Assembly (NCBI GenBank): GCA_946699065.1
Contig: CAMPDV010000379.1
Span: forward strand, 62,001-126,000
Direction: 5' to 3'
Source: Loxodes magnus
Taxonomy: Eukaryota; Ciliophora; Karyorelictea; Loxodida; Loxodidae
DNA: 64,000 bases
The notes under the pieces are model-generated. The model was not told where the DNA came from, did not search any database, and saw only the letters and a program-made list of their open reading frames with translations. The translations under genes were made by a program, and so were the position numbers. This document shows positions 1 through 8,938 of this stretch, piece after piece; position 1 is the stretch's first letter, and every line of letters begins with the position of its first letter.

Positions 1-325
1 TTATTATTACATCTCTTCTGTTATTTTTATTTTTCTATTTTACTTCTTATGTTAATTTAGACATTTTAAGTAATTTAATTTAAATATTACTAATTTTTAG
101 ATAAAAGATTAAAATCATATTAATATACAATAAATCTATTCATATATGCTTAGTAGTATCTTTTAAATAAGTTTAATCATTTTATTCATTTCTTTACGAT
201 TTAACTTTAATTACCTATAAATTTTAATACTTTAAATATAAATTTTATGTAGTTTTATTATATTTAAGATATCATGTATGCTAAATTAAAGATAAGCTAT
301 TTTTATTTTATTATATCATTTAAAT

Positions 326-671
326 AGGGTGGAAAGCCCTTTCCTTCGGATGCTGCTTGGAGGCCCAGCAAGGCAACAAAAAAATGAGCGTGGGCGGAGG
401 ATAAATCGGAGGAAGAGAAACTAATTACAAGAGAAGGAAGATGTGACAAGCTGGAGAACTCTGAATGCCAGGAGGAAACTTTCTTCATCATAGGTTGGGG
501 AAATGTACCCGTAATCGCATATTGCATACTATGCTTTGGAGGGAAAAATTGCAGGGACGTACTGCAGGAAGAGAAAATAAGGAAAGAGAGACCTATAAAA
601 AAATTTCGACATTAAATAAAATTAATTTAAAGAGCCGCGCACCAACAAGAGTACTATGCGCTCTATAATCT
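326..671 (+). other. GC-rich island 1, probable coding locus or structured RNA
   Basis: This stretch is clearly richer in G+C than its surroundings, which in a very A+T-rich genome marks a gene or structured RNA. All frames are open once TAA/TAG/TGA are sense, so the frame cannot be fixed. One frame carries a RMLLGGPA segment that lines up loosely with the RIFAGA segment of gene E (6391). Another is tryptophan- and cysteine-rich. It ends in the AGAGC hairpin (631-664) followed by ATAATCT, the same 3' arrangement as gene E. Copies: 18784-19129, 37433-37778 and 55574-55919, nearly identical. Confidence 0.45.
631..671 (+). repeat. Shared 3' hairpin H1 (AGAGC...GCGCTCT-ATAATCT)
   Basis: AGAGC, a bulged C and GC pair with GCGCTCT across a 20-odd base loop, followed by ATAATCT. 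The same outline recurs at 6585 (same strand) and 5421-5446 (opposite strand), although the loops differ. Copies at 19089, 37738 and 55879. Could be a 3' processing or retroelement recognition hairpin (inference). Confidence 0.55.
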
Positions 672-799
672 AATTTATTTATTTATTTAACTAGATTCTT
701 TAATTTAATTTAGATAATGAAGTAGTCAGTAATATATGTTAAAGAACCTTTAAGCGTTTTTTAAGAAAAGGAGAGCTTACGCTTTTCCTTTCAGTGAGT

Positions 800-1470
800 T
801 ATAAAAATCAAAGTAGCGTGGCTTGTCTAGCAGTTGATGTGCATGGAGACATAGTCTTCTGGTAGGCAAAGTCTATTTAAAAATGAATTTTCCATTTGTA
901 CATTCTTCCGCCAGGATAACGGTAGAGGCGATTTTCATTCTTCTTAAATTTTGACAACTTTCGTCTTTTTTCTTGTTCGCTTATTCCTCCTAATAAGTTT
1001 AAATTATCAGTAGTTCCTCTATTTTCTATGTAAGTTCTTCATTATCTATAGAAGTTTCAAGCACTAGCATACAAGTAGAACTATTTCTGAGTTTTGGCTT
1101 ATTGGTGTCTTACAGGAGAAGGAGAATAGGTAAGGAATGTTCATTCTCTTCTTAGTTTCATCATTTTAGTATCTATTAATTACTGTTATACCTTTTCTTG
1201 GTATTATACTACTTCTCAAGAGACTTTATTAGTTATTTTCTAAGGTCTTTCACTTAATCTCTAAGTTCCTGGACTTCTTCTCAAAGTGAGTCTGGATTTC
1301 TAGTTTAGAGCCACCCCATTGCCATGCTAATTATTACATATCATTTTTTAACTTTGAGCCTTTCACCACCCAGTTAAGCTCGCCAATTATCATTGCTATT
1401 GTATCAGATTCCTTTTTAAATAAATTTCCTTATTCTCTTGCTTACTAGAAATTTCTTTCTGTGAAAATTC
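800..1470 (-). other. Probable coiled-coil coding locus, minus strand (frame broken)
   Basis: Read on the minus strand with TAA/TAG as Q, one frame gives a heptad-like stretch containing EEVQELRDQVKDLRKQL. An adjacent frame gives SDTIAMIIGELNW and, further on, a poor match to the zinc-knuckle region of gene 1 with most Cys and His lost. No single frame runs through, so this is either a decayed paralogue of the coiled-coil/knuckle family or a gene with several tiny introns. Copies: about 19258-19928, 37907-38577 and 56048-56718. Confidence 0.35.
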
Positions 1471-2654
1471 AATTAGATTCAATAATTAAGATTAACTTTT
1501 TTATTTTACTAATTTAATTTGTTCTAAAAATTAATTTAAATATCCAATAGATTTTACTTTTTTTCTATCTGCTATATCTTTCTTCAAAGTTTTTAGTAGA
1601 TTACATTATTTTTTCTTTTTTTTCTTGAATTAAAAAGTTTATTTTCTAAGCAAAACAATAATGCTAATTTTCCAAGCTAGTTTTTTCTATAATTTTCAAT
1701 AATATTAGCATTCCTATTTACTTGAAAATTTGCTTTATTTATCAATAAATTAATAATCTTATGCATTTTTTAATATTTTCCTTCTTTTTTCCTCGTTTCC
1801 TTTTATTTATACGAAAGCTTATTTTATTTTTATCTATTAAATAAAAGTTAATAAAGCTATATTAGCTTGAGATACTTTTGATAATTTTAAAATTGATATT
1901 TAATATATCAATTAAATATAAAAATTGAATATAAATAATACAAAAATATTGATTAAATTCTTTTATAATTAAATAATTTATATTTTATAAGTTTTTTAAG
2001 TTCTTAAATGAAAACTACATATTTTTAAATATGCTCATTCATGTTTATTTTAAAAAAAAAGTTAGTTAAAATATAATAATAGTAATTATGAATGAAAATA
2101 TAAGTATTTAAAATGTTTAATTTATTTATGTTAAAGGTACATTTAATAAATAATTTATTTGTTTCTCATTTTTTATTTAATTAAAAGAAGATTACTTGAA
2201 GTGTTTTTAATTAATTATTAAAAATGTCACCTTTAAAAATATTTAATTTTACAATGTGCTTTTCTTGTGAAGATGGCTTGATTATATTTAATTTTTTTAG
2301 TGGTAAATAACTTAAATTTGGATATTTAAAATTAGTTATTTTTGAATTGATTAAATGAAAAATTGACGTTTAATTTAATCTAGCATAGAAATAATTTTAG
2401 ACTAATAAATACTTGAATCTATCAAATTTGATATAATGATATTTTAAATATATTTGCTGTTTTTGTTTAAAGACTCAAAGAATTTTCTATTAACAGAATA
2501 CTTAAAATATAAACAATAAATAGTAAAGTTTTAATATTTTTCTTATAATTTGTATAGATTTATATTTGAATAACGATTAAAAATTATAATAAGATCACTA
2601 AATTATTTATATATAGGTTATATACTAACATATAAACTATAAATATTTAAAAAA
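1471..2654. other. A+T-rich spacer
   Basis: Very A+T-rich. No frame with convincing composition, no hairpin and no repeat was seen. The equivalent stretch in other units carries scattered substitutions and small indels, as expected for spacer. Confidence 0.5.
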
Positions 2655-3831
2655 ATGGAATAATAGATCCGTCTTTCAAAAAAATAAATAAGGAAAGCAA
2701 GAAAGCAAGAAAGCAAGAAAGCAAGAAAGCAAGAAAGCAAGAAAGCAAGAAAGCAAGAAAGCAAGAAAGCAAGAAAGCAAGAAAGCAAGAAAGCAAGAAA
2801 GCAAGAAAGCAAGAAAGCAAGAAAGCAAGAAAGCAAGAAAGCAAGAAAGCAAGAAAGCAAGAAAGCAAGAAAGCAAGAAAGCAAGAAAGCAAGAAAGCAA
2901 GAAAGCAAGAAAGCAAGAAAGCAAGAAAGCAAGAAAGCAAGAAAGCAAGAAAGCAAGAAAGCAAGAAAGCAAGAAAGCAAGAAAGCAAGAAAGCAAGAAA
3001 GCAAGACAATAATAAGATCTAGCTCTTCACCTGAAGGAAAAATAATGATAGGTCCAGCCGAGTCAGTTAATCCACAAACTTAGAGTAACAACTTTCTTCA
3101 AGAGTAAATTGAAAAAATGAAAGCAATGATCATTAAATAAGATGAAATGATATTCAATTACGGAGATCGAATTCGAGAACTTATGGATTGCATCGAAGAT
3201 TAAAACAACGAATTAAAAATATTGAGAAGCTAGCTAATAAAAAGAAGTTTAGTTACAGAATAGTAATTATAAAAAATGTCATAATCAAATTTTAAATAAT
3301 CTCAATGCATGATTAAAGAAGAAACTCCAATCCAATTTTAGAATACAGAATAAAATAAACCTAGTTAAGAATAGGCAAGCACAGATTTAACTAAAAGAAT
3401 TGAACAACTGGAAAATAAAATATTTAAAAAGAAGAACACTGAGAAATAAATAAAAAAATTGTTGGTATTGCTACTCACGAAATCACTTACTAAGACACTG
3501 CAAAGAATGAAAGAATTTACAGATAAGAGAAGAGCAGAAAACATGAAAGCTTTAAATAAACTATGGATTACTGAAAATGGAGTTTGCAAACATAAAACTT
3601 TTAATACGCAACAAAGAAAATTAATAATGGTAACCATCCACTTACAAAAAAGGTCGGTGAAGACTTACCACGTAAAAAAATTGGTCTGCAGGTACCTGGT
3701 TGAAAGCCCAGGGATAGCAAACTTTTATTTAACGCTAAGTTCATTTTTATTATTATTATAAACTATAAATATCTATAATTTGGTATATTTTAATAGCTGA
3801 ATAATAAAATGCTTATTTTCTAAAATTATGA
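2655..3831 (+). CDS. Gene 1, unit 1: octapeptide run, coiled coil, CCHC zinc knuckle (one frame break)
   Basis: With TAA/TAG as Q, the ATG at 2655 reads into the octanucleotide run (KKARKQES repeated) and then a charged coiled-coil protein (for example DLTKRIEQLENKIFKK before 3430). The zinc knuckle CWYCYSRNHLLRHC (C-x2-C-x4-H-x4-C) is at 3460-3501 in the next frame. A +1 shift must therefore lie between about 3430 and 3460, near AAATAAATAAAAAAATTG, and no intron fits there. The shift is present in all four units. Gene 2 has the same coil and knuckle in one frame, so the break belongs to gene 1. The coil plus CCHC order resembles retroelement Gag or ORF1 (inference). The end is set at a TGA at 3829 and is uncertain. 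Only in this unit does the octanucleotide number put the ATG in frame with the coil. Confidence 0.6.
2697..3006 (+). repeat. (GCAAGAAA)38 octanucleotide run
   Basis: Thirty-eight perfect tandem GCAAGAAA copies plus a 6-base remnant. Eight bases is not a multiple of three, so the 24-base super-period encodes KKARKQES in any frame, and each copy gained or lost changes the downstream frame. The long minus-strand hydrophobic frames here are only the antisense of this run. Confidence 0.97.
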
Positions 3832-5420
3832 GAAAAATTAAAAATTTGAAATATAAAATAATAATAGTTAATTAAACTACACTTATAATCATTTTTAGCA
3901 TCTTTGCTTTATTCAAATTATTATATTTTCTGAGAACCTAATATTATGCAAATATAATCTTATAACCTTAGATTTTAACTTTAATTTATAAGTTATCAGT
4001 CTTTAGGTTGAAACAGGAAAAATCATTATTAATTAGAGCTTTCTTTAAAACTGAATAAAAGTAATTAAACAAATCTTTATAAATTAATTAGTCAAAAATA
4101 AAACTTAAATTTGTTTAAGAATGGACATATAATAAGTAAAGATGATAATACATCAATCTTGTTATATTCTAAAAAGAAATAATTTATTTTCTATTCATTT
4201 GTAACATAAAGCATAAAGGATTTATAAATTGTATATTAAAAGTAAAAATTATATTTCTAATTTTCCTTTTTTATCAAAATGCTTAATTTACAAGAGACAA
4301 CTTATAAACATTTAAAAATTAAAAATGAGAAAAGTTATATACTACTAGATTTTAGTTTTGACTAATTGTATAAGTCTAAGCGTTTTAGAAATTCTTGAAG
4401 TTTAGTAGAGAAAATAATATAATTTAGTTAAATTTTTATAATATAATAGTTATTTAATTTTAATTTAACATACTTCTATTTATTTAAGCATCTTTTTTAA
4501 ACTTAATCTAAAATATTTGTATAATTTTATTTTAATTTACAAATAAAAAAAGCATACTTCTTTCCTAAAATTTAGGAGTTTAAAATAGATATAATTTTAA
4601 ATCAATTTATAATTATTTTCGAATTACATTAAATATTTTTGTCTTAATACTTTATTTTTAATTTAACATAAGTAAACATATAAGGGTATTTTAAGAGAAA
4701 GATAGAAAAATAGATTAAATATAAGTAAAGAAGCTTTATTTTAATGAGGTAATATATAAACGAAAATGAATAATAGGTATATCGAATAAAAACTTTCCTG
4801 AAGATAAAATGTTTACTTATTTTTACTTATATTAAACACTTTTAATACCATTTTTAAAGTAAATTGAGTTATTTATTCATGTCTGATTGTTTAAATTTAA
4901 CTATTTTCAAAATTAATTATTTAAATAACTTATCTAATTAATTTATTCAAAAATCAATTCAAATAATTAAATAGCAATTGAATCACAAAAATTAGATAAT
5001 TCATTTAATGTTTTAAAGCTCAAATATTAAAGCTAAAGACTTTCTTAATTTAGACATTTATAGTTTATTCTCTTTAATTTAAACTATAAAACAACTATAT
5101 ATAGTTTTAAAGTTAAACGCATTCATTTTTCATAAATTTACTTCTTAGATAATGCTAAATAAGATTGAAATTTTCATAAATGTTAAATGATTAAATCAAA
5201 ATTATTTCTAGAGTTAATTTGCAAATTTATTTTGCTTATCATAATTTTCTTATCATTACTAATTAAAACTTACACTATTTTATTACCCTATTTTTAACAA
5301 TATATGCTGATTTAGTAATTACTAAGAATTTGTAAGATTTAAATATTAAAATTCCTGTTAAATTGCCATCATAAACAAATTTATTTTATATAGAAATTTT
5401 AGATAAATAAATATGCTTAT
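3832..5420. other. A+T-rich spacer
   Basis: No convincing gene. The only structure noted is a short perfect palindrome at about 4563-4579 (TCCTAAAATTTAGGA). Units 2 and 3 share a small deletion near the position equivalent to 4820, which units 1 and 4 lack. Confidence 0.45.
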
Positions 5421-5446
5421 AGAGCACCTCGTTGGCTCGCAGCTCT
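5421..5446 (-). repeat. Shared 3' hairpin H3 (minus strand)
   Basis: On the minus strand: AAAGAGCTGCG, a short loop, then GTGCTCTATAA. It matches the AAAGAGC(C/T)GCG start and CTCTATAA end of hairpins H1 and H2. Copies at 23717, 42211 and 60357. Confidence 0.5.
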
Positions 5447-5746
5447 TTCAATTTAATATTAATATTAAATATTAAAAAAGTGTTCTCATCTTCATATTGT
5501 CATTCTAACCCTCCAATTAGTCATGACAGCTTATCCAAATGTGGAATCTGTTTATTAAAAAATTATTCATGAGTTTTTAACCAAATGCTCCAGTCTTCTT
5601 GAATAAGACCTTAGAATTGTAATTAAGTCAATTGCAGCTCATTAATAAAGCATTCATACTGCTATCGAGAACCCTTTAGCAAGTTGTGATTGTCTCTTCC
5701 GAGTTTGTTTACCCTTTTCCGTGGTAGCATCTAGTGCAGGATTACT

Positions 5747-5767
5747 CGCAGTGATATATACACTGCG
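5747..5767. other. Perfect hairpin CGCAGTG-N7-CACTGCG
   Basis: A 7-bp perfect stem with an A/T-only 7-base loop, the most stable short hairpin seen outside the shared family. It lies inside GC-rich island 3 and is present in every unit. Function unknown; it may be an RNA structure. Confidence 0.6.
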
Positions 5768-5973
5768 CCAAATTACCTACTAATTCTCCTGACAGCCATT
5801 TGATTATATTTGAATATTGTAATTTTAATAATGTTTGTTTGATTAAATAAAAGAAGCAATCAATTTAAATTAGAGAAAAAAGAGAAAATAGACTAAAAGA
5901 ATATATATTTTGATTATTAAGAAACTAATTATTGTTTTTAATTAAAATTTATATAGTAGTACAGGATAAAATA

Positions 5974-6660
5974 ATGGAACATTTCTTGCAAAAAGTCTCT
6001 TCTAAACAGGATTCCAATCAAATTACGATTAGCAAAATATACTTTAACAACTCAAAATTATGCAATCAAATATTTCTAATCTTTTAAGACATGTAAAAAA
6101 GCTTGGAGGAAAAATTGCATATTTGATCTCTAACACGTAAGAATAAAAAACTGAAAGTACTCAGCAAATATCAAAATCGAATAATTAGAAACAAAATTTC
6201 ACCAATTCGCTGAGCTGATCGTAAGCATACTCCTTTAAAATATGTTGATGAATTACTCGATCGATGTAGAACCTGATCAACCAGAAAAATTTTTATAATA
6301 TAATTGATTTTAGATAGGGATGAGAAATCCTTCCAATGCGATTGATTGAAACTCTGGTACCAGGAAGTACCCCGTGTGAAGGCCTGAACAAGAATCTTTG
6401 CAGGAGCCAAGAATATCAAGACTGAGGCATCAAGTAACAATATGTTGAACGATGCCTGAGAATAAGGTCTCTTTAGGGAAGCACTCCGACACTGGCCCTA
6501 TAGGAGACGAGAATATCCAAGGGATGTTAGCCCAGGGAAGAATGTAATGTAATACGTTTTTTAACTTTAAAGAACTTTAATTAAAGAGCTGCGCGCTATC
6601 GTAGTGCTACGCACTCTATAATCTTTGTTTTTTTTATAAAAATAAGAAAAAAAATGGTGA
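5974..6660 (+). CDS. Gene E, unit 1: unrecognised ~228-aa protein with RIFAGA motif
   Basis: From the ATG at 5974 one frame stays protein-like for over 190 codons with TAA/TAG as Q and TGA as W: MEHFLQKVSSKQD at the start, then SPIRWADRKHTPLKYVDELL, a conserved RIFAGA (residues about 140-145), and WPYRRREYPRDVSPGKN. The RIFAGA-to-SPGKN part aligns with the end of gene 2 (RILAGA ... FQGNVSIEKD) and the start of gene 3 (RILCGS). It is basic and tryptophan-rich, so nucleic-acid binding is possible, but I do not recognise the family. The end is set at the first downstream TGA (6658) that follows loss of coding character. The AGAGC hairpin 6585-6624 lies in the tail, so the true stop may be earlier. 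It runs in the same direction as gene 2. Confidence 0.6.
6585..6624 (+). repeat. Shared 3' hairpin H2
   Basis: AGAG, a bulged C, then TGCG pairs with CGCACTCT, enclosing a nested CTA...TAG stem. It is followed by ATAATCT and, a few bases on, a run of eight T. This combination would also suit a Pol III-type or processed 3' end (inference). Copies at 24881, 43375 and 61521. Confidence 0.55.
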
Positions 6661-7547
6661 TATTAAAGGATATTTGGACATACACCAAGATACTTCTGAT
6701 ATTTAAAACGAAAGCAATAACAAGAAAATTTAAAAATATGATAATCTTTTAGTAATTTATATTGCATTCCAGAAGGGCTGTTATGCTTGAAAAAATTGTA
6801 CAAATGGAGTGAAATCTTGATGAATTGATCATGCGCAGCAAGAAGAAATTATAATATTATTGGAATTGAACTTGGCTGAAGGAAGACTCTTTAATAAAAA
6901 GATAACTTAATACATCAAGATATGTATTAAAAGAAAATGATCCAGAAGAAGAATTGAAATAGAATATTTAACAAAAATAATAAACTTTACAGTGATGAAA
7001 CTGATTGAAAGGTGTAATCACTACAATTAATTATTATCATTATTATAATATTTCTATATAGAAAAAAGGGTTATAAAAGAATAAATTTCTTAAATAAAGA
7101 ATATTATTTTTATTTAATTCTAAATATAAGCTTTTCAGAGATTAGTAAAGAAAGATAAAAGATTATCTCTTAATTTTTTATTCATTCTAAATCTTTTAGA
7201 ACATACAATGAAAGCTCACTTTCTATAAATTTGTAAATTATTTATACAATAAAGCTTTAAAATTTAGTTGCATTTAAGTAGACAAAATTATAAACATAGC
7301 ATAAAGAATTTCAAAAGAAATAAATAATAAATTAATTATTTAATATACTCATTGCATAGTATCAAAACCAAAAAGTGTTATTGAAAGAATTGTCTCCAGT
7401 TTTGGAATGAACTAGAAATAAACTTCCGAAATAATTTTCTTAATATTAAGAATTGTCGTTAACTTAGAATGGTATATAAAAATTCTAGTATGATACGAAA
7501 TCTCATATCTAAAAATTAGACAGAGAAAAAGGGCAAGATAATGAAAT
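6661..7547 (+). other. Stretch with coding character, frame unresolved
   Basis: Up to about 7030 the composition is still gene-like. Two competing plus-strand frames look like protein (one has AEGRLFNKKI, the other IPEGLLCLKKLYKW, which is the frame of gene E carried on). Since no codon is an unconditional stop, openness does not decide between them. From about 7040 to 7547 it is A+T-rich spacer upstream of gene 2. Confidence 0.3.
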
Positions 7548-8830
7548 ATGAATATTCACCAACTAAGTGAAAAGCAAGTTGTTTTAAGAGCTTAAAAAAT
7601 CAATATTAAGATGAATGATAAAAAAGACATTAAAATTAATCAAAACAAAATTACTTTAAGATGTTATCTAAGTAAATTAAAAAAAATTCTAACTCGGAGA
7701 AAAAATATAAATCAGTAATGTGCAAGAATTAAACTTATGAAAAGTGAGTTAATGAAAGCCATGAGATTTACTCACCAATAAATTCGTAAGTAGGAGAAAC
7801 CCATTGAAAGTGAGGATTCGTCTTCCTCATATGAAGAGAAACACTTTGTAGGAGAAAAAAACGAATCTCATTAAGTTGGAAATCTATTATTCAATATATC
7901 TAAGTAAGAAGAGGCAATCTTTAACCTTTCAGATTAATTAAGATCCATTTTTACTTAGTACAAAGTGTTTAACGAAGAACTCGACCAAACAAAGACTTTA
8001 CTTGTCATAAATAAGCACATAACAAGAGAATAAATATGATTATAGTGCTAATAATCATCTAGTTAAGTAGTATCAATGCAGATAGAAAACCCTGTATACT
8101 AGTAGCCACTTCCTAAAATCTAATAAAAAAATATTGGCTCAACTTAAAAGAACAAAAATAGAGGAATTTCTGAAAGATTAGAGAAAATAGAAAGAATCCT
8201 TACCAAGAGGCAAAAAAAGCAAGTAATCAGAAAAAGATATTGATATTGCAAATAAACATAACATTTAATTAGAAACTCTAAAGACGTTAAAAACCTTCAA
8301 GTAAAAAAAAGTAAAAGAACCGCTAAGACAGATCTCAAGACTTTGAATTACAAGAGAAGGAATTTACAAAAAAAATTTAATTCAAAAACTTAGAGAGAGC
8401 AAGTTGGTCAATCTTCCTAAAAAAAGGTCATGGAACCCTGCCACGCAAAATTTAATGGGCCGCCTCAATCAAGTTGAAATCCCTGAAGAAGGTAAACATT
8501 TATATTGACTACTAGTTTATGTTATTATTATTATGTTACCTAAGTAATTAAGTGGCTATAAAGCCTAAAAAACCAAAAAATCTGGCTTTTGGAAACACCC
8601 TTTGTTTGAAGAAAAAATCTAGAATCTTGGCAGGAGCCATGAGAGAAAGGACTTGAGACTTTGAGTAGATTTTACGTTGAAAGATATCAGGAAATTAAGC
8701 TTTTTTGGGTGATAATCTGATTACAGCCTAAAAGAGAAATAAATTTTAAGGAAATGTTAGCATTGAAAAAGATTTAATGAAGAAATGTTTTTAACTTAAA
8801 AATATTATAAAAAGAGCATCACGATATTGA
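7548..8830 (+). CDS. Gene 2, unit 1: coiled coil, degenerate zinc knuckle, RILAGA tail (one-base break)
   Basis: From the ATG at 7548 a single frame reads through a long acidic/Q-rich coiled coil (for example ISERLEKIERILTKRQKK) to YWYCKQTQHLIRNS at 8238-8279, the exact counterpart of gene 1's CCHC knuckle. Here the first and last Cys are replaced by Tyr and Ser, and Trp is TGA where gene 1 has TGG. The RILAGA tail (8621 on, ending at TGA 8828) lies one frame away. Unit 3 has one extra T at the position equivalent to 8475 that joins the two frames, so this copy is probably a one-base deletion. A 24-base GTAAAC...TACTAG block at 8492-8515 looks like an optional, phase-neutral intron. Start could also be the ATG at 7611 or 7737. 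Confidence 0.65.
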
Positions 8831-8938
8831 GGATCATTGAAATAAATATATAGATATTTAAATGAAGAATCTTTAAAAATTAGCAAATTATTAGTAATTT
8901 TAAATCAATATTTGATTAAATGTTAATAGTTAAATATC

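Larger units (their letters stand above)
5421..5800 (-). other. GC-rich island 3 (minus strand), probable coding locus or RNA
   Basis: Higher G+C than its flanks and well conserved between units. On the minus strand all frames are open with reassigned stops. The most protein-like one contains NELQLTQLQFQGLIQEDW and HLDKLSWLIGGLEW, but another frame is also plausible, so the frame is unresolved. The minus-strand 3' end carries the AGAGC...GTGCTCT hairpin at 5421-5446. A second perfect hairpin lies at 5747-5767. Copies: 23717-24096, 42211-42590 and 60357-60736. Confidence 0.4.

Noticed and set aside
303..668. Short standard-code frames on both strands of island 1
   Set aside because: They overlap on opposite strands and depend on the standard code, which the rest of the window contradicts.
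326..671. rRNA, tRNA, RNase P, SRP or telomerase RNA
   Set aside because: None of the conserved core motifs I know for these RNAs could be found in the GC-rich islands.
2618..3009. Long minus-strand hydrophobic frames (repeated LSCFLAFL)
   Set aside because: Pure antisense of the GCAAGAAA run, open in all three frames and lengthening with copy number; not a membrane protein gene.
3340..3400. 21-base GT...AG block at about 3365-3385 as an intron of gene 1
   Set aside because: Its length is a multiple of three and the frame is already continuous there, so it does not cure the break near 3440.
3440..3465. Euplotes-type programmed +1 frameshift at AAA-TAA in gene 1
   Set aside because: The sequence AAATAAA is there, but TAA is read as Gln throughout the same gene, and Euplotes uses TGA as Cys. 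The paralogue reads through without a shift, so a simple indel is more likely.
7500..7547. Alternative start ATGAAATATGAATATTC at 7541 for gene 2
   Set aside because: It opens a different frame that meets a TGA after a few codons and does not lead into the coil/knuckle frame.
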